Assembly: GCA_964596705.1 (NCBI GenBank) | Contig: CAZQVG010000001.1 | Location: 15,537 to 79,536 of the forward strand | DNA length: 64,000 bases | Source: JABJPM01 sp964596705 | Lineage (GTDB): Archaea; Nanobdellota; Nanobdellia; SCGC-AAA011-G17; PNOQ01 | Reading direction: 5' to 3' | Part shown: piece after piece, positions 51,845 to 60,149 of the stretch | Layout of the letters: every line of letters starts with the position of its first letter | Position numbering within the stretch: position 1 is the stretch's first letter | The notes under the pieces: generated by a model | Databases searched by the model: none | Seen by the model: only the letters and a program-made list of their open reading frames with translations | What the model was told of the DNA's origin: nothing | Program-made: the position numbers and the translations under genes

Positions 51845-54122
51845 TTGCTGCCCCTCTTGCTGTACGAAGGAATTGTTCCTCTATTCTTTTGTATTTTTCC
51901 ATATCTTTCTCTGTTACGGATGCATAAACTTTCTTTAATGCTTCTTCGAAATGTTTCATTTTTACTTCAGTTGCCTTAATGTTTTCTCTTAATGCAAGCA
52001 TTGCAGCCTCTCTACATAATGCTGCAAGATCTGATCCTGTGAAATATTCTGTTTTTTCTGCTAATTTGGTTAGACTTACATCTTTCGTCAAAGGCATTGA
52101 TTTTGTGTGCACCTCTAATATCTTCTTTCTTGACTTTTTATCTGGGATTGGGGCCATCATTATCCTATCAAATCTTCCAGGCCTTAATAATGCAGGATCA
52201 ATTAGGTCTGGCCTATTTGTTGCTGCTATAACTACGACGTCATTTAACTCTTCTAACCCATCCATCTCAGTCAATAATTGATTTACCATTCTTTCAGTTG
52301 CTTTTGATCCAACATCTTGTCCCCTTATTGAAGCGATGGAATCTATTTCATCAAAGAAAATTATTGTAGGGGATGCTTGTCTTGCCTTTTCAAATATTTT
52401 CCTTATTCCTTTTTCAGATTCTCCTATCCACATAGATATCAGCTCTGGTCCCTTAACAGATATAAAGTTAGCTTCTGCTTCATTAGCAACTGCTTTTGCC
52501 AATAGAGTTTTACCTGTACCTGGAGGGCCGTATAACAATACTCCTTTTGGTGCCTTAATTCCTAATCTCTTAAATGCATCTGCATGTTTAAGTGGCCATT
52601 CCACAACTTCTTGTAACTCTTGTTTTATTTTATCTAATCCACCTATATCTTCCCAATTAACATTTGGTTTCTCCACTAAAACCTCTCTCATTGCAGAAGG
52701 TCTTACTAATTTCAATGATTCTCTGAAATCTTCTTCGGTTATTCGTAATTTTGATAAAAATTCTTTAGGAACCTCTTCTTTATCTTTTAGATTTAATTTA
52801 GGTAGGTTCCTCCTTAAGACATTCATTGCAGCTTCTTTTGCCAATGCTTGTAAATCTGCACCGACAAATCCATGAGTAATCCTTGCAATTTCTTCTAAAT
52901 CAACATTTTTGTCTAGAGGCATATTTCTTGTATGAATTTTTAATATTTCTAGTCTGCCCTTTTGATCTGGTACACCAAAGGTGATTTCTCTATCAAACCT
53001 TCCTGGACGTCTTAATGCTTCATCTAAAGAGTTTGGACGGTTTGTTGCTCCAATTACAACTACGTTAGCCCTTTTATTTAAACCATCCATCATAGTCAAT
53101 AGTTGTGCTACTACCCTACGTTCTACTTCTCCGTGAGTTTCTTCTCTTTTTGGTGCAATTGCATCTATTTCATCTATAAAAATTATAGAAGGTGCTTTTT
53201 CTGCAGCTTCTTCAAATATTTGTCTAATTCTCTTTTCAGATTCTCCATAAAACTTATTCATAATTTCCGGTCCGTTAACCAAGATAAAGTTAGCTTCTGC
53301 TTCATTAGCAACTGCTTTTGCCAATAGAGTTTTACCTGTACCTGGAGGGCCGTGTAAAAGTACGCCTGCAGGAGGTTCAATACCTAAAGTTCTGAATATC
53401 TCTGGATGTTTCATTGGAAGCTCTACCATTTCTCTAATTTTCTTTATTTCCTCAGACAATCCTCCGATATCTTCATAAGTAACATCTGGTACAGGAGCTT
53501 CTTCTGAAACTTCCATTGCTTTTGGATTTAATTTCAAGGAGGTGTTTTCTGTGATTATGATTGGTCCACTTGGATTAGAATCTGCTACAACAAATTTTAT
53601 AGAACCAATTGTACCCATAAATCCAGTACTCATGCCTTCCATAATACTTTCAAATTGTTCAAAAATCTCCTCAAATGGGCTGCCTGTTCGTCTAAATGTT
53701 TTCCTTCTTCTCGTTGTACCACCTAAAGAAATTATATCTCCTTTAACAACAACTCTACCAAGCAAACTTCTCTTTATTGCTTCTGGATCTGCTTGAATCA
53801 TTATACCTTTTTGAGAAGGAGCAATTGTGATCTTTTTTGCTTCTTTTACTTCTGTTTTTCTTACTTTAACTTGTTCTCCGATTCCAGTTTTTGCATTCCT
53901 TCTTAGAATCCCATCCATTCTAATGACAGGTTCTCCTACATCAGTAGGATATGCACGGTCTACAATTCCGACAGTTTTTCTTTTTCCTTCAATCTCAACT
54001 ATATCGCCAGGTCTTACTCCAATTTCTTTCATATATTGAGAATCAATTCTAACTATTCCTTTGTATGCTTCTTCTTGCATTGCTTCCATTACCCTTAAAT
54101 TAACTTCTTTATTTTTTGCCAT
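51819..54122 (-). CDS. cdc48: Cdc48/VCP-like AAA+ ATPase
   Basis: 767 residues. N-domain (about 1-190) followed by two AAA domains: D1 Walker A HGPPGTGKTLLAKAVANEA and Walker B PSIIFIDEIDAIAPKR; D2 Walker A YGPPGTGKTLLAKAVANEA and Walker B PTIIFFDEIDSIAS, with GRFDR second region and arginine-finger residues. It unfolds proteins for the proteasome and other clients. A Shine-Dalgarno site (GGAGG at 54130-54134) lies inside the end of the upstream gene. A perfect 70-bp repeat occurs in its two P-loop regions. Confidence 0.97.
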   Translation of the reverse strand: MAKNKEVNLRVMEAMQEEAYKGIVRIDSQYMKEIGVRPGDIVEIEGKRKTVGIVDRAYPTDVGEPVIRMDGILRRNAKTGIGEQVKVRKTEVKEAKKITIAPSQKGIMIQADPEAIKRSLLGRVVVKGDIISLGGTTRRRKTFRRTGSPFEEIFEQFESIMEGMSTGFMGTIGSIKFVVADSNPSGPIIITENTSLKLNPKAMEVSEEAPVPDVTYEDIGGLSEEIKKIREMVELPMKHPEIFRTLGIEPPAGVLLHGPPGTGKTLLAKAVANEAEANFILVNGPEIMNKFYGESEKRIRQIFEEAAEKAPSIIFIDEIDAIAPKREETHGEVERRVVAQLLTMMDGLNKRANVVVIGATNRPNSLDEALRRPGRFDREITFGVPDQKGRLEILKIHTRNMPLDKNVDLEEIARITHGFVGADLQALAKEAAMNVLRRNLPKLNLKDKEEVPKEFLSKLRITEEDFRESLKLVRPSAMREVLVEKPNVNWEDIGGLDKIKQELQEVVEWPLKHADAFKRLGIKAPKGVLLYGPPGTGKTLLAKAVANEAEANFISVKGPELISMWIGESEKGIRKIFEKARQASPTIIFFDEIDSIASIRGQDVGSKATERMVNQLLTEMDGLEELNDVVVIAATNRPDLIDPALLRPGRFDRIMMAPIPDKKSRKKILEVHTKSMPLTKDVSLTKLAEKTEYFTGSDLAALCREAAMLALRENIKATEVKMKHFEEALKKVYASVTEKDMEKYKRIEEQFLRTARGAAIKEMSYMG
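52462..52531. repeat. 70-bp perfect direct repeat, copy in D2 P-loop region
   Basis: Base-for-base identical to 53284-53353, both coding the P-loop segment and following helix. Identity extends through synonymous sites and stops abruptly at both ends (T versus G before, A versus G after). Confidence 0.9.
53284..53353. repeat. 70-bp perfect direct repeat, copy in D1 P-loop region
   Basis: Identical to 52462-52531 in the same orientation inside cdc48. The two AAA domains otherwise differ widely in codon use. Confidence 0.9.
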
Positions 54123-54124
54123 TT

Positions 54125-54484
54125 TTATTCCTCCAAAAATTTTCTAAAGTATAAACTAAGCTTTCCCGGTGCTTCCAATGAAAGCCTCAATATTTTATCT
54201 ACCTCTTTTTCTAATTGAGCAAACCTCTCTTCAAAATCAATTATTTCACGGGGGATGGTTACTGAAAAACTATTGCCTACCATCCTTAATTTAACATTAA
54301 ACGTTCTTTTCTTGAGACTCTTAAACTCTTCATACTCTTTAAGATCTATTGGATGATACCACCTTTGTTTACATTTTGGACACTCAAAAAATCTCAATCT
54401 AAATCCGTCCCTTAATTGATAACTTTTCTTTGTTTTTACATTACATTTATTACAATATACTTCTGCATCAAACAAATCTTTCAT
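54125..54484 (-). CDS. Zinc-ribbon plus AbrB-like protein
   Basis: 119 residues from ATG 54484 (an upstream in-frame ATG at 54568 would begin before the promoter and is not used). Two CxxC pairs (VYCNKCNVKTK and FECPKCKQRWYHP) form a zinc ribbon, then a swapped-hairpin AbrB-type segment (VKLRMVGNSFSVTIPREIIDF) follows, with a helical end. Such proteins bind DNA or RNA, often as autoregulators. It is cotranscribed with cdc48, whose Shine-Dalgarno site lies at its 3' end. Palindromes upstream may be its targets. Confidence 0.75.
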   Translation of the reverse strand: MKDLFDAEVYCNKCNVKTKKSYQLRDGFRLRFFECPKCKQRWYHPIDLKEYEEFKSLKKRTFNVKLRMVGNSFSVTIPREIIDFEERFAQLEKEVDKILRLSLEAPGKLSLYFRKFLEE

Positions 54485-54499
54485 TTTCGTATACACATT

Positions 54500-54511
54500 A
54501 TGTATATACAT
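54500..54511. promoter_or_regulatory. 12-bp palindrome, candidate operator
   Basis: ATGTATATACAT is a perfect palindrome and GTATAC at 54489-54494 is another, both between the TATA element (54515-54529) and the start codon at 54484. They lie where a repressor would block transcription. Confidence 0.4.
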
Positions 54512-54514
54512 CTT

Positions 54515-54529
54515 GTATATAAATGTTTT
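54515..54529 (-). promoter_or_regulatory. Promoter of the Zn-ribbon/cdc48 unit
   Basis: On the minus strand the sequence reads AAAACATTTATATAC, a copy of the recurring promoter element, about 36 bp from the ATG, leaving a short leader of about 10 nt. Confidence 0.5.
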
Positions 54530-54607
54530 GGTTTTTATAAACCCCCATTCAAAACATTTAAAAATCAAAAAATCAAAATTAGAATATAAATTTAAAGGAG
54601 GTAAAAA

Positions 54608-54940
54608 ATGGCAAAGAAGGGAAATAGCACAGTTGGCAGTTGGGCATTCTTGCTTGGTGTTATATTAGCAGTAATTTTAGCGTTTGTAGGAAGTTTAGCT
54701 TCTTTAGCATGGTTATTAGTGCTTTTGGGTATAATTATTGGTTTATTCAACATTAGTGCAAAGGAAACACAAAGATTTTTGTTTGCAGGGACAGTATTAG
54801 TTATTGTAGGTGCATTTGCAGGAAGTACTTTATCTAGCATCATGTATTTAACTGGAATATTTAGCAACTTAGTTGCATTATTTGCACCAGCAACAATCGT
54901 AGTTGCCCTTAAATCTGTGTTTGAAATTGCAAGAAGATAA
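54608..54940 (+). CDS. Small four-helix membrane protein
   Basis: 110 residues. A short basic N-terminus (MAKKGNST) is followed by four hydrophobic segments (about 10-30, 33-48, 57-75 and 82-103), rich in Ala, Leu, Ile and Gly. It has one of the strongest Shine-Dalgarno sites (AGGAGGT 6 nt before the ATG), so it is likely highly expressed. Related short membrane proteins occur in many DPANN genomes. Its function is unknown. T-rich DNA follows. Confidence 0.75.
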   Translation: MAKKGNSTVGSWAFLLGVILAVILAFVGSLASLAWLLVLLGIIIGLFNISAKETQRFLFAGTVLVIVGAFAGSTLSSIMYLTGIFSNLVALFAPATIVVALKSVFEIARR

Positions 54941-54942
54941 TT

Positions 54943-54968
54943 CTTCTTCTTTATTTTTTTTATTTTAA
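54943..54968 (+). terminator. T-rich terminator
   Basis: Pyrimidine-rich TTCTTCTTCTTTATTTTTTTT directly follows the stop of the small membrane protein gene. Confidence 0.45.
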
Positions 54969-55004
54969 GCAATTTTTTTAAAGTTCAATTACTTTCAATT
55001 TATA

Positions 55005-55643
55005 ATGATTAGTTCGCGAGACAAAAATTTCGATAGTTTCTTAGGTGGAGGATTTAAAGAAAATATTTATCTTGTATTTGGACCATCTGCCACTGGAAAA
55101 ACAACTTTATGCTTGCAATCTGCATTAAATTCTATTGAACAAAATAAAAAGATTTTGTTTGTTGATTGTGAAGGGGGTTTTTCTATTGAAAGGATAAGGC
55201 AAATGAAAAAAGAGTTTGATGCAGAAATTTTAAATAATTTGATAGTTATTCGGCTAAACGATTTTGATCAACAGTATAAATTTTTCCAAGATTTAGAAAA
55301 AATAATTGAAGAAGGGGATTTCGATTTTTTAATAATTGATACAATTGGAAAACATTATCGGAAAGAAATCCAAGAAAATAATCACTTGGAAATAAATGAA
55401 AAGATGGTAACGATGTTGAGGAGCCTAAAACATATAAAGATCAATAGAAATATCCCTATTCTAATGACAAATCAAGTTTACAGTGATTTAGAAGGAAATA
55501 TAAAAAATGTTGGTGGAAAGATGATAGAAAATTTTGGAGAAGTTATAGTTGAATTAAAGAAAGATCCAAGGAAAGCCATAATGATGAAACCTGAAAAAAA
55601 AGAGATTTATTTTAAGATAACAGAATTAGGAATTGTTGTTTGA
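55005..55643 (+). CDS. radB: RadB recombinase paralog
   Basis: 212 residues, the short RecA-family form without the N-terminal HhH domain. FGPSATGKTTLCLQSALNS (Walker A), KKILFVDCEGGFSIERIRQMKKEF, FDFLIIDTIGKHYRK (Walker B) and ILMTNQVYSDLEGNIKNVGGKMIENFGEVIVEL are typical. RadB regulates RadA-driven recombination. It overlaps the convergent topA end by 18 nt. Confidence 0.92.
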   Translation: MISSRDKNFDSFLGGGFKENIYLVFGPSATGKTTLCLQSALNSIEQNKKILFVDCEGGFSIERIRQMKKEFDAEILNNLIVIRLNDFDQQYKFFQDLEKIIEEGDFDFLIIDTIGKHYRKEIQENNHLEINEKMVTMLRSLKHIKINRNIPILMTNQVYSDLEGNIKNVGGKMIENFGEVIVELKKDPRKAIMMKPEKKEIYFKITELGIVV

Positions 55644-57695
55644 ATTATTTTTCCAATTCTCTTTTTCCGGGCAATCTGGATTTAAACAAAGATTCCAAGG
55701 GCGTTTTCCTTTTCTTATTATTGTGACTATTGGGAAACCATCATGTTTGCACAATTTGTCTGTGGGCTTAACCAACCCTTGTTGAGGCAAACTATAGGTG
55801 GTCTTACAATCTGGATATCTATCACAAGCCACAAATCGTTTTTTTGTTTTTTTAGAGTATATTATTCTTAATGTTCCTTTTTTACAAACAGGACAGACCC
55901 CAATTTCATTTGCTTTTTGTTTTGCTTCTTTTGATGCTTCTGAAAGATCTGCACCTATTTCTTTTTCGTGTTTCTTGAATTTATCTAAAATTTTTGTAAG
56001 AACCTTTTTTGCGTTCTCAATCACTTTTTCTTTTTTTAATTTTCCTTCCCTTATCTCTTCCATGTCTGCTTCAAATTCCCTGGTTAGTTTTTCATCTATT
56101 ATCTCTGGAGAATATTTTTTCAAAGTTCTAATCAGTTTTATTCCAAGTTCTGTTGCTTCAATTGGTTGGTTTTGGATGTAATTTCTTTCATATAAAGTAT
56201 CTAAAATTAATGCTCTTGTTGCTTTTGTTCCCAAATTTCTTTTTTCTAACTCTTTTATTATTGAAGCTTGAGTATATCTTTTTGGAGGTTGTGTTTCTTT
56301 ATCTTCCTTGAATATCTTTTTTACATCTATTTCATCTCCTTCAATCATAATTGGTATTTCTTCTTCTTTGAATTTTGCGTATTTGCCATATAAGGTGTGC
56401 CATCCAGGTTCGATAGTTGTTGTTCCATTCAATATGAAGATTTCTTTGTCGATTTCTAACTCTATAGAGGTGGTTTGTCTCTTTGCTGGTTCTCCGAATA
56501 CTGCAAGAAAACGTCTAACAATTAAATCATAAAGTTGTGCTTTTTTTCCAGAAAGAGATGCTTTTTCACCTGTTGGGTAAATGGCTGGGTGTGCAGGATC
56601 TTTCTTTTTTCCCTCAGTTGGTTTTAAGTCTCCCTTTAGAAGTTGTTCGCATGAGCTGGAATATTCTTTTTGTTTTTGTAATTCTTTTAGAATCTTCTTA
56701 AAATCTATTGTATTGGGCAATTTTTGAGAGCTTGTTCTTGGATAAGAAATGAGTCCTGCAATGTATAACTCTTGAGCTAGATTTGAGGTATCTTTCGGAG
56801 TCAATCTTAGGTGTTTGAATGCCTCTGTTTGTAAAGTTGTAAGATCAAAAGGTACAGGAGGGGATTGTTTTGTTGTTCTTTTTTTGATGGATTTTGCTAT
56901 TGCTTTTTTTGATTTTATTTTGTCTAATATTTTTTTTACTTTTTCTTCATCAAAAATTTTATCTTCTTTATGTTTAGCTAGAATTTTTTCTTTTTTATGT
57001 CTCCCATCTAAATAAATTTCCCAATATTTTTCAGGTTTGAATTTTTTTATTTCTTCTTCTCTATTTACAATTATATGCAATGCTGGACCTTGTACCCTAC
57101 CTGTTGAAAGAACCTGAAAATAGCCTTGAGCAGATTTTATAGCAGAACTTAATGCTTTTGTAAGATTTATACCATAAAACCAATCTAGGTGATGTCTGGT
57201 TATTCCTGCATCTATCATTCCAAAATCAAGATCTTTTTGTGCAGATTTATAGGATTGAACTAGTTCTTCTTTAGTTAGTGTTGAGAATTTCATACGTTTT
57301 GCATTATCTTTCCCCAACCCATATTTAACAACAGTGTATCCTATTACAGAACCCTCTATATCATAATCTGTAGCAACAGTAATCGAATCTGTTTTTTTAG
57401 CTAATTGTTTTAATAAAGATAGATAAGCTTTGGTATAATTAGCAGATTTTTCAATTTCGTATTTTGGTTTCCAAGAAATATCAAAAGTTGGATATTCGGA
57501 CCACGGAGTTTTTTTATTTTCTGTTAACCCAAATAAATGACCGACTGCACAACCCACATAGATCTTTTTTCCTTTGTGGGTAATTTCATAATAAACTGCC
57601 TTGCCTTTTGTATTTTTTATTGGTTTATTGTCTGAGAGCGCAGTTGCTATTTTTAATGCCGCTTGTGGTTTTTCAGTGATTATTAATTCAGTCAT
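55626..57695 (-). CDS. topA: DNA topoisomerase I (type IA)
   Basis: 689 residues. TOPRIM motif TELIITEKPQAALKIATAL and ATDYDIEGSVIGY, catalytic Tyr in YIAGLISYPRTSSQKLP, and GRVQGPALHIIVNREEEI. A C-terminal zinc finger (CPVCKKGTLRIIYSKKTKKRFVACDRYPDCKTTYSLP) and a further CxxxC stretch follow. It relaxes negative supercoils by single-strand passage. It has its own promoter at 57718-57733. Confidence 0.96.
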   Translation of the reverse strand: MTELIITEKPQAALKIATALSDNKPIKNTKGKAVYYEITHKGKKIYVGCAVGHLFGLTENKKTPWSEYPTFDISWKPKYEIEKSANYTKAYLSLLKQLAKKTDSITVATDYDIEGSVIGYTVVKYGLGKDNAKRMKFSTLTKEELVQSYKSAQKDLDFGMIDAGITRHHLDWFYGINLTKALSSAIKSAQGYFQVLSTGRVQGPALHIIVNREEEIKKFKPEKYWEIYLDGRHKKEKILAKHKEDKIFDEEKVKKILDKIKSKKAIAKSIKKRTTKQSPPVPFDLTTLQTEAFKHLRLTPKDTSNLAQELYIAGLISYPRTSSQKLPNTIDFKKILKELQKQKEYSSSCEQLLKGDLKPTEGKKKDPAHPAIYPTGEKASLSGKKAQLYDLIVRRFLAVFGEPAKRQTTSIELEIDKEIFILNGTTTIEPGWHTLYGKYAKFKEEEIPIMIEGDEIDVKKIFKEDKETQPPKRYTQASIIKELEKRNLGTKATRALILDTLYERNYIQNQPIEATELGIKLIRTLKKYSPEIIDEKLTREFEADMEEIREGKLKKEKVIENAKKVLTKILDKFKKHEKEIGADLSEASKEAKQKANEIGVCPVCKKGTLRIIYSKKTKKRFVACDRYPDCKTTYSLPQQGLVKPTDKLCKHDGFPIVTIIRKGKRPWNLCLNPDCPEKENWKNNSNNNS

Positions 57696-57717
57696 AAAGA
57701 TAAATGCTCAAAGGTAG

Positions 57718-57733
57718 GTTATATAAATGTTTC
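57718..57733 (-). promoter_or_regulatory. Promoter of topA
   Basis: On the minus strand the sequence reads GAAACATTTATATAAC, about 28 bp upstream of the ATG at 57695. Confidence 0.5.
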
Positions 57734-57764
57734 TAAGTGAATCTTGCTGTAACAATTATATGGT

Positions 57765-58034
57765 TTATGCTTTTCTTTTTCTCTCAAATTGTTCTGCACA
57801 CTCTTCTGAACAAAAGGTATACACCTCTCCATCAAATTCTTTTTCTATGTGACTTCTTCCTAAGATTTGTTTACAATTGTCGCAGTATGCCATATCTGCA
57901 TCGCTTTCATATCCCCTCATGAATCCTTCTTCACCTTCCTCTATTTCATCATTCTCTGCTAATTCTTCTCTTGCCCCTTCTGCATATACATCGTAGTCTT
58001 CTTCTATTCCTTCCCCTAAAAATTCTTCATCCAT
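57765..58034 (-). CDS. Acidic protein with TRASH/YHS-like zinc domain
   Basis: 89 residues. The first 50 are strongly acidic (Glu/Asp-rich). The C-terminal part AYCDNCKQILGRSHIEKEFDGEVYTFCSEECAEQF is a treble-clef TRASH-like zinc finger, seen in metal-sensing or metal-handling proteins. It lies 5 nt after the SerRS gene and may be cotranscribed. The metal or partner is unknown. Confidence 0.8.
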   Translation of the reverse strand: MDEEFLGEGIEEDYDVYAEGAREELAENDEIEEGEEGFMRGYESDADMAYCDNCKQILGRSHIEKEFDGEVYTFCSEECAEQFERKRKA

Positions 58035-58039
58035 TTTAT

Positions 58040-59314
58040 TTAATACCCCCCGATTTTTTTCTTTCCAACATACTTTCTCAATGGTTTAGGAATTGTTATT
58101 GTCCCATCTTTATTTTGGAAATTTTCTATTATTACTCTCATTGTCCTCGATGTTGCTATTGCGGTGTTGTTTAGTGTGTGTACATATTTTCTTTCTTCCC
58201 CTTTGATATACTTTATATTTGACCTCACTGCTTGATAACTTGTACAGTTTGAACATGATCCTACCTCTTTATATTCTTGTTCTCTAGGGAACCAAGCTTC
58301 AATATCATATTTTTTAGCTGCAACAGTACCAATATCCCCTGTACATATATTTACAACCCTATAAGGGATCCCCAATTTTTTATATAGTTCTTCAGAATTT
58401 CTTTGTAATTCTTCAAACAAATCCCAAGAATCTTCTGGCTTTGAGATTATTACTTGTTCTACCTTATTAAATTGATGTACTCTGAATAAGCCCCTTGTAT
58501 CTACTCCATGGCTTCCAATTTCCTTTCTGAAACAAGGTGATATCCCCACGAATTTTAAGGGTAAATCTTTTTCTTGAAATACTTCGTTTGAATGTAATGC
58601 TACTAGAGGGTGTTCTGAAGTAGCAATTAAATAAAGATCTTCTTTATCTATTTTATACATAACATTTTCAAAATCTGAAAGATCTGTTGTTCCAGAATAT
58701 GCTTCTTTATTTAGCATTAAAGGCGGAAGAATAGGAGTATATCCTTTTTTTACTAAAAAATCTACTGCAAATCTTTGTAGCGCCATATCTAGCAAAACAA
58801 GATCACTCAGAACATAATAAAAACCTGCACCTGAAACCTGTGAAGCTTTTTTGAAATTTGCTAATCCTATTTTTTCTAAAAACTCTCCATGAGGCATTAA
58901 TTCAAAGTTTGGAATTTTTGGTTCTCCAAAAAATCTTATTGGAACATTATCTTTTTCATCTTTTCCAATTGGAACCGATTCGTGCAAGATATTTGGCAAC
59001 CTCATTAAATAAGAATCAATTTGTTGTTTTAATTCATTCATTTCATTTTCAACATTAGTTATTTTCTCTGGAATAGATTTTGCAAGTTTTAGATGGTTCT
59101 CAATTGATTTTCCTTGTTGTTTTAATTCCCTAATCTCGTTTGTTAACTCGTTTCTTTGTTTTCTTAATCTATCTGCTTTTTGTTTAAGGTTTCTCCACCT
59201 CTTGTCTTTTATTAATATTTCATCTACCCAAGAAATCTTATCAGATTGATCCCTCTTTTTTAAGTTATCTTTTATTATATCTGGATTATCTCTGACAAAA
59301 TGTATGTCTAACAT
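58040..59314 (-). CDS. serS: Seryl-tRNA synthetase
   Basis: 424 residues. An N-terminal coiled-coil arm (about 25-100, RLRKQRNELTNEIRELKQQGK) for tRNA-Ser precedes a class II catalytic core: GISPCFRKEIGSHGVDTRGLFRVHQFNKVEQ (motif 2) and ALNNTAIATSRTMRVIIENFQ-type motif 3 (TLNNTAIATSRTMRVIIEN). It is the ordinary SerRS type, not the methanogen type. It charges tRNA-Ser. A promoter lies at 59335-59350. Confidence 0.96.
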   Translation of the reverse strand: MLDIHFVRDNPDIIKDNLKKRDQSDKISWVDEILIKDKRWRNLKQKADRLRKQRNELTNEIRELKQQGKSIENHLKLAKSIPEKITNVENEMNELKQQIDSYLMRLPNILHESVPIGKDEKDNVPIRFFGEPKIPNFELMPHGEFLEKIGLANFKKASQVSGAGFYYVLSDLVLLDMALQRFAVDFLVKKGYTPILPPLMLNKEAYSGTTDLSDFENVMYKIDKEDLYLIATSEHPLVALHSNEVFQEKDLPLKFVGISPCFRKEIGSHGVDTRGLFRVHQFNKVEQVIISKPEDSWDLFEELQRNSEELYKKLGIPYRVVNICTGDIGTVAAKKYDIEAWFPREQEYKEVGSCSNCTSYQAVRSNIKYIKGEERKYVHTLNNTAIATSRTMRVIIENFQNKDGTITIPKPLRKYVGKKKIGGY

Positions 59315-59334
59315 AGGATTTGAAAAAAAACATA

Positions 59335-59350
59335 ATTATATAAATGTTTT
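59335..59350 (-). promoter_or_regulatory. Promoter of serS
   Basis: On the minus strand the sequence reads AAAACATTTATATAAT, about 28 bp upstream of the ATG at 59314, a leaderless arrangement. Confidence 0.55.
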
Positions 59351-59453
59351 GATAGTTACTAATATAACAAAAATGTATGTTAGAAAACATATAATTTGTA
59401 CTATATAAAGATTTAAATATACATGTTATATTACAATCATTGGTGGGGAAAAC

Positions 59454-59723
59454 ATGACAAATAAAGACATTTTCGAGGTATTTTTTAGAAGGAAACCGTC
59501 GATGATATTGGTGGCTTTAAGAAACAACGCAAAGGCAAAATATGGGTCTGTTTTGGCTAAAGAGGTTGATTGTACATATTCACATGCAGTTAAGATTCTT
59601 CAAGAAATGGAAAAAAACAAGTTAGTTCAGTTTGAAAAGAAAGGAAGAATCAAGACTATCAAACTGACAGAGACTGGTGAGAGAATAGCAGATCACATAG
59701 AAAGAATCAGAAACTTATTATGA
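59454..59723 (+). CDS. Winged-helix transcription regulator
   Basis: 89 residues. A compact winged helix: MILVALRNNAKAKYGSVLAKEVDCTYSHAVKILQEMEKNKLVQFEKKGRIKTIKLTETGERIADHIERI, resembling MarR/ArnR-like small regulators. Its recognition helix is around CTYSHAVKILQEM. The leader has GGTGGGG just before ATG. It overlaps the next gene by 4 nt, so both are made together. The target is unknown. Confidence 0.85.
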   Translation: MTNKDIFEVFFRRKPSMILVALRNNAKAKYGSVLAKEVDCTYSHAVKILQEMEKNKLVQFEKKGRIKTIKLTETGERIADHIERIRNLL

Positions 59724-60025
59724 CTTTTTCTAAAAGTTTTCCAAGGACAAGTGACAAGACGGCGTACCCAAGTTGGGAAGAGATTACTTTAAACGATGAA
59801 GAAGAAAGAGAAGTTGATAGGCGTGCTAGAGTAGAAAATATTAAATTAATGGAAGAATGTATTGAAGATGCCCGAAAAATATTCGAAAATAGTAACTTAA
59901 GAGATTATCAGAGCGATATAGTTCGTGTGGCTATTTCTTTATTTGAAAAAAGAGCTTCTCATTCTGTATATTGGAAAGAGCGAGTTTGTAAAGATAAGTT
60001 TGATGAATTATTTAATAAAAAATGA
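59720..60025 (+). CDS. Conserved-looking helical protein of unknown function
   Basis: 101 residues, mainly helical. It has FPRTSDKTAYPSWEEITLNDEEEREVDRRARVENIKLMEECIEDARKIF and ISLFEKRASHSVYWKERVCKDKFDELF. No family recognised. Coupled to the winged-helix gene by a 4-nt overlap, so it may be the partner or target gene. It ends 1 nt from tRNA-Lys. Confidence 0.65.
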   Translation: MTFSKSFPRTSDKTAYPSWEEITLNDEEEREVDRRARVENIKLMEECIEDARKIFENSNLRDYQSDIVRVAISLFEKRASHSVYWKERVCKDKFDELFNKK

Positions 60026-60026
60026 G

Positions 60027-60101
60027 TGGGCCCGACGGGATTTGAACCCGCGACCCCGTGGTTAAGAGCCACGTGCTCTAACCAAGCTGAGCTACGGACC
60101 C
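60027..60101 (-). tRNA. tRNA-Lys (anticodon CTT)
   Basis: Complete cloverleaf: acceptor GGGTCCG with CGGGCCC, D arm around GCTCAGCTTGGTTAGAGC, anticodon stem CGTGG/CCACG with loop CTCTTAA (anticodon CTT), T arm GCGGG TTCAAAT CCCGT. No intron, CCA not encoded. Its 3' end abuts the stop of the upstream plus-strand gene. A T/A-rich TATA-like stretch lies at about 60129-60140. Confidence 0.94.
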
Positions 60102-60149
60102 ACATCTAAGATTCTGAGAACTACTCGGCTTTAAAAATTTTTTGAAAAA

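Noticed and set aside
52336..52875. Long open frame antisense to cdc48
   Set aside because: It mirrors the conserved AAA domains on the other strand, has no promoter or Shine-Dalgarno site and no recognisable motif.
52462..53353. CRISPR-like direct repeats
   Set aside because: Only two copies 750 bp apart, both inside an intact coding sequence.
54485..54568. Longer form of the Zn-ribbon/AbrB protein
   Set aside because: The extension spans the TATA element and palindromes, so it is very unlikely to be translated.
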